From: Anaeroglomus sp964630775
Lineage (GTDB): Bacteria > Planctomycetota > Phycisphaerae > Sedimentisphaerales > Anaerohalosphaeraceae
DNA: 64,000 bases
Reading direction: 5' to 3'
Assembly: GCA_964630775.1 (NCBI GenBank)
Contig: CAZVYY010000025.1
Location: forward strand, 1-64,000
Shown: positions 59,406 to 64,000 of the stretch, in pieces
Layout: every line of letters starts with the position of its first letter
How positions within the stretch are numbered: position 1 is the stretch's first letter
Made by a program: the position numbers and the translations under genes
Notes under the pieces: generated by a model
Told to the model about the DNA's origin: nothing
Databases searched by the model: none
The model's input: only the letters and a program-made list of their open reading frames with translations

Positions 59406-60827
59406 TTAATCGACGCCCTCAAGCCAGTGGCTGACAAATTCCCGCAATTTAATGATATCGATCTGTCCGGAATTATTGGGGTCAAAAAGCGGATTCCAGG
59501 TCGGGTCCCCTGTGACCGTCCCCCATACCCGGCTCAGCGCCGTAAAATCGGCAAGATCCGTATCGCCGTCGCAATCATAATCCGTCCCAGGATACATCGG
59601 GAAAATATTGTCCAGAAATACCGAGCCGTTTTCTTCCTCATCATACTGATACCCCAGGTCCCCCCAGATCCTGATGGTAATCTCCTTGAGGATATAATGT
59701 GCTGGAAACCCGGGAATATTCTTGAAGAAAATCGGACGCATATTCCAGATATTGTTCACATTATAAGTGCAATAATTCAACTGGGATGCAATTCCAGGAT
59801 AAGTAAAATATCGAACCTGATTCAAATCCGTATCAACCACCTTAAAAATCGTATTGCTGTACAGTTTGCCCTTGGTCTTCATACAATGGGCAATCTGCAC
59901 CCGCATCCCCGCAGCCTGCTGCCAGTACTCCAGGTTCGTCAGGTCCGGCGACATCACATCCACATACCAGTACTTGGCCAGCATATTCGCAAGATTGGAA
60001 TAAATAATACCCGGCTTATCCTTCACAATCGCTATCGATCCCTGCAAATTGCCTGCCGGATCGGCCCCGGGCATGTTCGGATAATCCACCGCATCTCGCC
60101 AGTTAAACCGAAAACCTGCATCAATCGGATAGTTATCCTCATCATAGACATCACTGATTGTCCAGCCCTGTGCCCCGCCCGGCCGATCAAAATCATACCC
60201 CTGAATCTGAAACGCCGTATCCGTTAAATCATAACTGAACGCATCGTCGGACTTGGCAACCTTGACAATGCACTCGCTGGTCGTCTCCGCCGGCAGCTTC
60301 CAGGAATAATGCCCCGTACTCGGATAATTCGACACAATCGTCACCCAGTTGCTGCCGCCGTCAAGCGAGTAATACAGATTCACCCGTTCCGGCGGATTAT
60401 AAAAATTGCCCCAGGTAATCGGATACACCCCTTCGGCAGCCAGGTCTTTCTCCCCATTGGGCGTATTCAGCCGCAGCGAATACAGCAGCGTGCTGATCGT
60501 CCGCGAAACCGTATTCGAGTAATCCGAATACCCGAATTCGCTGACGGCTCGAACCCGAAAAGAATAGGTCATTCCGTTGACCAGGCCGCCCGCCTGATAT
60601 GAGGTATGATTGGCCGGCACCTGAGCGATTTCCGACCAGGTCCCGGGAAACGGCGTCACCCGCCGTTCAACCGAGAAATAATATTCATCGCTCGAATTAT
60701 CCGCCCAGGTCAGATGAAGCTGCCCGGGAATGTAATGAAGGGTTAAATCCGAAGGGGCCGCAGCAAAAACAACTCCGCCCAGAACCAGCACGACGTGCAT
60801 AAAGATAGGTACGCTTACTCTTTCCAT
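59406..60827 (-). CDS. Secreted fibronectin III protein with dockerin-like C-terminus
   Basis: A 473-residue exported protein with a signal peptide (about 1-23). One fibronectin type III domain (about 25-115; PSDLTLHYIPGQLHLTWADNS, YSFRVRAVSEFGYSDYS) is followed by a beta domain, a long carbohydrate-binding-like module and a dockerin-like tail (DCDGDTDLADFTALSRVWG, then DPNNSGQIDIIKLREFVSHWL). The ATG at 60827 has a perfect AGGAGG site. It converges with the previous secreted gene, ending 37 bases apart. The two tails are clearly related, suggesting a shared surface assembly. Confidence 0.82.
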   Translation of the reverse strand: MERVSVPIFMHVVLVLGGVVFAAAPSDLTLHYIPGQLHLTWADNSSDEYYFSVERRVTPFPGTWSEIAQVPANHTSYQAGGLVNGMTYSFRVRAVSEFGYSDYSNTVSRTISTLLYSLRLNTPNGEKDLAAEGVYPITWGNFYNPPERVNLYYSLDGGSNWVTIVSNYPSTGHYSWKLPAETTSECIVKVAKSDDAFSYDLTDTAFQIQGYDFDRPGGAQGWTISDVYDEDNYPIDAGFRFNWRDAVDYPNMPGADPAGNLQGSIAIVKDKPGIIYSNLANMLAKYWYVDVMSPDLTNLEYWQQAAGMRVQIAHCMKTKGKLYSNTIFKVVDTDLNQVRYFTYPGIASQLNYCTYNVNNIWNMRPIFFKNIPGFPAHYILKEITIRIWGDLGYQYDEEENGSVFLDNIFPMYPGTDYDCDGDTDLADFTALSRVWGTVTGDPTWNPLFDPNNSGQIDIIKLREFVSHWLEGVD

Positions 60828-61016
60828 CTCACACCTCCTAAACATAGTATAACGAAATTTCAGAGTCCGTTTACGGGTTTGCTTATACCAGACAGTCCCA
60901 TAAAAATCAATACAATACACCTGTTTTCAGCCTTATTCTGCTGCATTTCCCTTTTTATTGATTCCCCATCCCCACTTTAGCCGATGAGAACAGGATACCT
61001 GTACTGAGGAAATCGC

Positions 61017-61406
61017 GTGGAAATGTCGTCGGAACAACCTGTCGGCCAAGCCGGGAACCTTAAAAAATGCCCGTTTTGTGCTGAATTAATCCAAAAAGAA
61101 GCTATTCTGTGTCGGTATTGTCACAAAGACCTGGCCCCGCCGGACAAGTCAAAAAAGTGGTATTATTCCACATCCGTCATGGTTCTGGCCTTGCTGACCT
61201 TCGGCCCGCTGGCACTGCCGCTGGTCTGGGCCAATCCCCGCTGCAGCCCGCTGCTCAAGCTGACCATTACCGTCGCCATCATCGCCTTGTCCGTCGCCCT
61301 CCTCTACGCCATGATGGGCATGTACAACCTGCTGATGGACCAAATCCGAATGCTTGGCCTCCTGCCCCAACTCAATCCCGCCTGCTGTTATACTCAACGG
61401 GTATGA
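61017..61406 (+). CDS. Zinc-ribbon membrane protein, unknown function
   Basis: A 129-residue protein with an N-terminal zinc ribbon (CPFCAELIQKEAILCRYC, residues 18-35) followed by two membrane helices (about 50-70 and 80-110). Zinc-ribbon-plus-helices proteins of this kind are common and unassigned. It starts at GTG (61017) with a GAGGA site eight bases upstream; an ATG six bases later is less well placed. The last six codons and stop lie inside an interspersed repeat (61389-61493), so the native C-terminus may have been replaced. Confidence 0.65.
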   Translation: MEMSSEQPVGQAGNLKKCPFCAELIQKEAILCRYCHKDLAPPDKSKKWYYSTSVMVLALLTFGPLALPLVWANPRCSPLLKLTITVAIIALSVALLYAMMGMYNLLMDQIRMLGLLPQLNPACCYTQRV

Positions 61407-61493
61407 TTATCCCGCGAATAAAAGAAGCAAGTGTTTGAAGTCACTGTACTTAGCCGCGCCGAAACGGAAAATTTCAAGTATAATCTCAGTATA
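61389..61493 (+). repeat. Interspersed repeat family 2, copy 1
   Basis: About 105 bases shared with 63296-63397 at roughly 80 percent identity by eye, in the same orientation. Conserved blocks are CAACGGGTATGAT, ATCCCGCGA, CTGTACTTAGCCGCG and CGAAAC-GAAAAT-TCAAGTA. It begins inside the end of the zinc-ribbon gene. Confidence 0.85.
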
Positions 61494-61765
61494 AATCAGC
61501 ATCCCCCCTCCGGCGGATTCCTTATCTTGCCCTTTATCTTCTCACTTTTTTACGAAACGAACCCATTTATCCTGTTCATCCTGTAAATCCTGTCAAAAAA
61601 ACGAAACGAAGCCAATTTGCGAAAAGCTGGAAGCCAACCGCTTGCCGCTTTCTCACCAAAGCGGTCAAGTAACTATTGTGAAATGCCGAACATCTGTTAT
61701 ATTGTGGACGTAATAAATACCAATAATAAGTGCTCCATAATTCCCATAATAAAGGCCTTTATAAT
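61407..61765 (+). other. 359-base intergenic stretch
   Basis: No gene. It holds most of a family 2 repeat (to 61493), a 9-nt tandem ATCCTGTNN (61569-61595, three units), a GCTGGAAGCC word near 61625 and a possible promoter (TTGTGA at 61676, 16 bases, TATATT at 61698-61703) for the MauE/thioredoxin gene. Confidence 0.6.
61569..61595 (+). repeat. 9-nt tandem repeat ATCCTGTNN, three units
   Basis: ATCCTGTTC, ATCCTGTAA and ATCCTGTCA follow one another directly. Words of this type recur between genes in many environmental bacterial genomes (recollection). Confidence 0.7.
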
Positions 61766-62962
61766 ATGAAAACGATGAATAAGGTCGTCATGACGCTGGC
61801 CGGGCTGTTATTAATTGGCGCGTCTATCCTGAAAATTCAGGAAATGCTCAACCTGCCCATCCCCGGCTGGAAAGAAAAAGGCCTGTGGGAATCCTATGAA
61901 TTCCTTCTGGTGCAAATTCCTCTTGAATTGAGCCTGGGCATCTGGTTAGTCAGCGGCCTGTTCCGCAAAGCCGCCTGGCTGGTCGGGACGCTGTGTTTTC
62001 TGGGCTTCATCGGCGTAACGGCTTATAAGATGTACATCGGTGCAGAATCCTGCGGCTGCTTCGGCCAGGTCCATGTCAAACCGTGGATTACGCTGAGCTT
62101 TATCGATATTCCGTTCTTCCTCCTGCTGGCCCTCTGGCGGCCGGGCAAAGATTATAAACTCCTGCCTCCCCCCTGGCCTAATGTATATCATGCCATCTTC
62201 TTTGCGATCCCGATTTTTGCGACACTGATTTTCGCAGCCCCGGCCATGGTGGCCTTCAAGCCCATCCAGATAACGCCGGATAAAATCGATACGCCAAGAC
62301 CTCCAATTATTGTTAAACAACCGATCCCCTGCAGCCGGCCGCATGCCGACGATCCTGAGTATATTAAGAAACTGACCGAGACCATCCGTAAAGAGGTCGA
62401 AAGCCAGTTAGCCAAAACACAGGTGACCGTGCCGGAAAATACGACCGAAACCACACCTGACAAACCAGAACCAAATAAGGTAGAGATTAGTATTCCTGTC
62501 CCCCAGCCGGACCCGAATACCAAACCTGTGGAGCCTGTCACTCCCGTTCAAAACACCGAAGTCAAGCTTTCCCCCTGGCTGGAACAGATCGATATCGGCG
62601 ACCAGCTTAAGCAGGGTATTGTCGTGGTTCTGATGTATCATCATGACTGCCCGACCTGTGCGACCATGGTCCCCAAATACGACCAGTATTATCGCAAAAT
62701 GAAAGAACTCGGCGACGACAGCATGACCCTGGCCTATGTCGCGATCCCTCCCTACAGCGACAAAGGCCCCATCCCCGCAGACACCTTATGCCTCAAAGGC
62801 AAGCTCAAGGAGAAAGAGAAAAAGGATGAGATATGGGCCATCACCAGCCCGTACGTCATCGCTCTGCTGGACGGCCAATTAATCAAGGAATGGAAACAAG
62901 GCACCGCCCCCGAGCCGGAAACCTTGATGGATGAGATAGATAAAGTCTTTTCCCAGCAATAA
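61766..62962 (+). CDS. MauE-like membrane domain fused to thioredoxin-like domain
   Basis: A 398-residue membrane protein. The N-terminus (about 1-150) is a four-helix MauE/DoxX-like domain ending in the characteristic SCGCFGQVHV loop, whose two cysteines are typical of MauE-type disulfide-handling proteins. A linker rich in Pro/Thr/Glu (about 195-260; alternating PEP/TTE) leads to a thioredoxin-fold domain with CxxC in HHDCPTCATM (about 310). It probably transfers electrons or disulfides across the membrane. An alternative earlier ATG (61730) has no ribosome site. Confidence 0.78.
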   Translation: MKTMNKVVMTLAGLLLIGASILKIQEMLNLPIPGWKEKGLWESYEFLLVQIPLELSLGIWLVSGLFRKAAWLVGTLCFLGFIGVTAYKMYIGAESCGCFGQVHVKPWITLSFIDIPFFLLLALWRPGKDYKLLPPPWPNVYHAIFFAIPIFATLIFAAPAMVAFKPIQITPDKIDTPRPPIIVKQPIPCSRPHADDPEYIKKLTETIRKEVESQLAKTQVTVPENTTETTPDKPEPNKVEISIPVPQPDPNTKPVEPVTPVQNTEVKLSPWLEQIDIGDQLKQGIVVVLMYHHDCPTCATMVPKYDQYYRKMKELGDDSMTLAYVAIPPYSDKGPIPADTLCLKGKLKEKEKKDEIWAITSPYVIALLDGQLIKEWKQGTAPEPETLMDEIDKVFSQQ

Positions 62963-63063
62963 TTGCCCGTTTTTTCCGGCTTCACTTTTTTTAAGGAAGG
63001 TTTGACCTGCCGCGTGCGGAAGGATATACTTTAGTGTTTGTAGTAAAGTGAATTGGCGGCTGT

Positions 63064-63172
63064 AAAATGCTTTTGTGTCGCCCCGCTGGGGCTTGATCAC
63101 AAGAGATGCCTGTTTCCGGGGGTTGCCACCCCCGGCTATTTTATACGACCCCTCCGGGGTCAAAATGACAGG
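63064..63172 (-). repeat. Three-hairpin interspersed repeat, copy B
   Basis: The inverted counterpart of copy A (48396-48500). In this orientation the stems are GCCCCGCTGGGGC (63080-63092), CCGGGGGTTGCCACCCCCGG (63116-63135, perfect here while copy A has one change) and GACCCCTCCGGGGTC (63147-63161). The spacers match on the opposite strand. Confidence 0.85.
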
Positions 63173-63295
63173 CCGGTTTATACGCGAGCTATCAGGGAGT
63201 AACGAACTCTGCATAGCCGTGATGATGCTGGAAGCTGGCGGCTGAATTTTTTGGCCGCGACAAAATGAACCTGTTAAAGTGAGATTACAATAAAG

Positions 63296-63397
63296 TATAC
63301 CCAACGGGTATGATAATCCCGCGAGCAAAAGAAACACGTGGTTGATGCGGCTGTACTTAGCCGCGACGAAACAGAAAATGTCAAGTAAGATCAGTAT
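63296..63397 (+). repeat. Interspersed repeat family 2, copy 2
   Basis: Matches 61389-61493 over its full length. Here GCGGCT/AGCCGC forms a perfect 6-bp stem around GTACTT, which copy 1 has lost on one side. It lies directly ahead of recJ. Confidence 0.85.
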
Positions 63398-63405
63398 ATA
63401 ACGCA

Positions 63406-64000
63406 ATGAAACTGCCTGCACGGATGCAAAAGAAGGTTTGGTCGGTTCGGCCGGCCAGCCCGAAAGCCAGAGTTCTGGCTGAAAAGCTCAACATCTCGCC
63501 TGTTCTGGGTCAACTGCTGACCAATCGCCAGATTGAGACTGAATCGGCGGCGCGGGCGTTTCTGTCCCCCAAATTGACCGACCTGATCGATCCGGCCCGC
63601 ATGCCGGGCATCGAGCAGGCCGCCCGCCGCATCCATCAGGCTGTCAGTCAGGGCGAAAAGATCGCCATCTACGGCGACTATGACGTGGACGGCATCACCA
63701 GTGTCGCCATCCTGTGGCATCTGCTCAAGATGCTCAATGCCCAGGTGCAATATTATATCCCCCACCGCATCGATGAAGGCTATGGCCTCAATTGCGAGGC
63801 GATTACCCAACTGGCCGAGACGGGCGTGCGGCTGCTGATTACCGTCGATTGCGGCATCACGGCGTTTACCGAAATCGAGCTGGCCGGGACGCTGGGGATG
63901 GATGTGATTGTAACCGACCACCACAAGATCGCCGATGGCCTGCCGAAGGCCTGCGCGGTGGTTCACCCCAACCTCGACACCTCCTACGGCAATCAGAACG
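63406..64000 (+). CDS. recJ: Single-stranded-DNA exonuclease RecJ (3' end beyond window)
   Basis: The first 198 residues of a DHH-superfamily nuclease that degrades single-stranded DNA 5' to 3'. The DHH motif I is D91YDVDG, followed by TVDCGI and TDHH, all expected metal-binding positions. The N-terminal part (KVWSVRPASPKARVLAEKLNISPVLGQLLTNRQI) matches RecJ proteins. The reading frame is cut by the window end. No ribosome site is visible ahead of the chosen ATG; an in-frame ATG lies 18 bases later. Confidence 0.92.
   Translation, partial: MKLPARMQKKVWSVRPASPKARVLAEKLNISPVLGQLLTNRQIETESAARAFLSPKLTDLIDPARMPGIEQAARRIHQAVSQGEKIAIYGDYDVDGITSVAILWHLLKMLNAQVQYYIPHRIDEGYGLNCEAITQLAETGVRLLITVDCGITAFTEIELAGTLGMDVIVTDHHKIADGLPKACAVVHPNLDTSYGNQN

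Larger units (their letters stand above)
62963..63405 (+). other. 443-base intergenic stretch
   Basis: No gene. It contains the inverted three-hairpin repeat copy B (63064-63172) and family 2 repeat copy 2 (63296-63397), with a GCTGGAAGCTGGCGGCT word between them. The second repeat ends eight bases before the recJ start. Confidence 0.6.

Noticed and set aside
63391..63966. Minus-strand frame at the window end
   Set aside because: It is antisense to recJ, which has clear DHH nuclease motifs on the plus strand.
1..64000. CRISPR array, integrase, transposase or rRNA operon
   Set aside because: No spaced direct repeats of CRISPR size, no DDE or tyrosine recombinase motifs and no rRNA-like sequence were seen.

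Overview
The window looks like a chromosome segment of an anaerobic, polysaccharide-degrading planctomycete of the class Phycisphaerae (Sedimentisphaerales-like). This is inferred from several signs together. There are secreted proteins ending in planctomycete-style dockerin-like or VPxPG (PEP-CTERM-type) tails. There are many PQQ-like beta-propellers, levanase and arabinofuranosidase genes, a NuoE/NuoF-type NADH-oxidising iron-sulfur flavoprotein, and gene tails littered with short hairpin repeats. No rRNA, tRNA, CRISPR array, transposase or prophage block was found. Promoters are recurrently of the form TTGNNN-17-TATAAT.

Layout. 1-661: non-coding, with hairpins and an 8-nt tandem repeat. 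662-3991 (minus): a lipoprotein serine hydrolase and a GH32 fructanase. 4049-14293 (minus): an eight-gene redox operon. It encodes two membrane-anchored PQQ-like propellers, an NHL propeller, a small Tat-exported Cys protein, a Tat-exported polyferredoxin, a NapH-like membrane Fe-S protein, a NuoE-HydB fusion and a 2Fe-2S/GltD-like flavoprotein. No terminal catalytic subunit is present, and this is the best candidate for an undescribed system. 14606-16387: a BRO-N protein and a DUF4097-type lipoprotein. 16429-21749 (minus): a glycosyltransferase and an ABC transporter of the MacB/FtsX type. 21904-24135 (minus): tdh-kbl threonine catabolism. 24415-25515: a short Rho factor. 25550-30974: the leucine operon leuA-leuC-leuD-leuB, with a Leu-rich leader peptide in front and four-helix-bundle insertion sequences in its gaps.

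31118-33526: a GH51 arabinofuranosidase. 33676-37854: a TGS-domain GTPase, a HEAT-repeat protein, a DUF6485 protein and an O6-alkylguanine repair protein. 37881-42112: a Fur-family regulator with chrA on the minus strand, divergent from znuA-znuC-znuB. 42109-44616 (minus): RNase HI and a sialate O-acetylesterase. 44774-48299: four orphan genes of unknown function, one with a transglutaminase-like Cys motif and one resembling phage ThyX-like proteins. 48613-55815: a tightly overlapped operon for phosphatidylethanolamine (psd, pssA), hemW, truD, menaquinone (menA, menG), a CPBP protease and a TSUP transporter. 55873-60827: cell-surface and secreted proteins plus a second CPBP protease. 61017-62962: a zinc-ribbon membrane protein and a MauE/thioredoxin-like protein. 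63406-64000: the start of recJ, cut by the window end.

The parts fit together as follows. Menaquinone genes supply a plausible partner for the membrane Fe-S protein of the redox operon, which would link cytoplasmic NADH to an exported acceptor (inference). Two families of intergenic hairpin repeats each occur twice, always at gene ends, and point to a genome colonised by small non-autonomous repeats. All start choices rest on visible Shine-Dalgarno sequences, stop-start overlaps or promoter distance. Functions come from motif recognition by eye, not from database searches.
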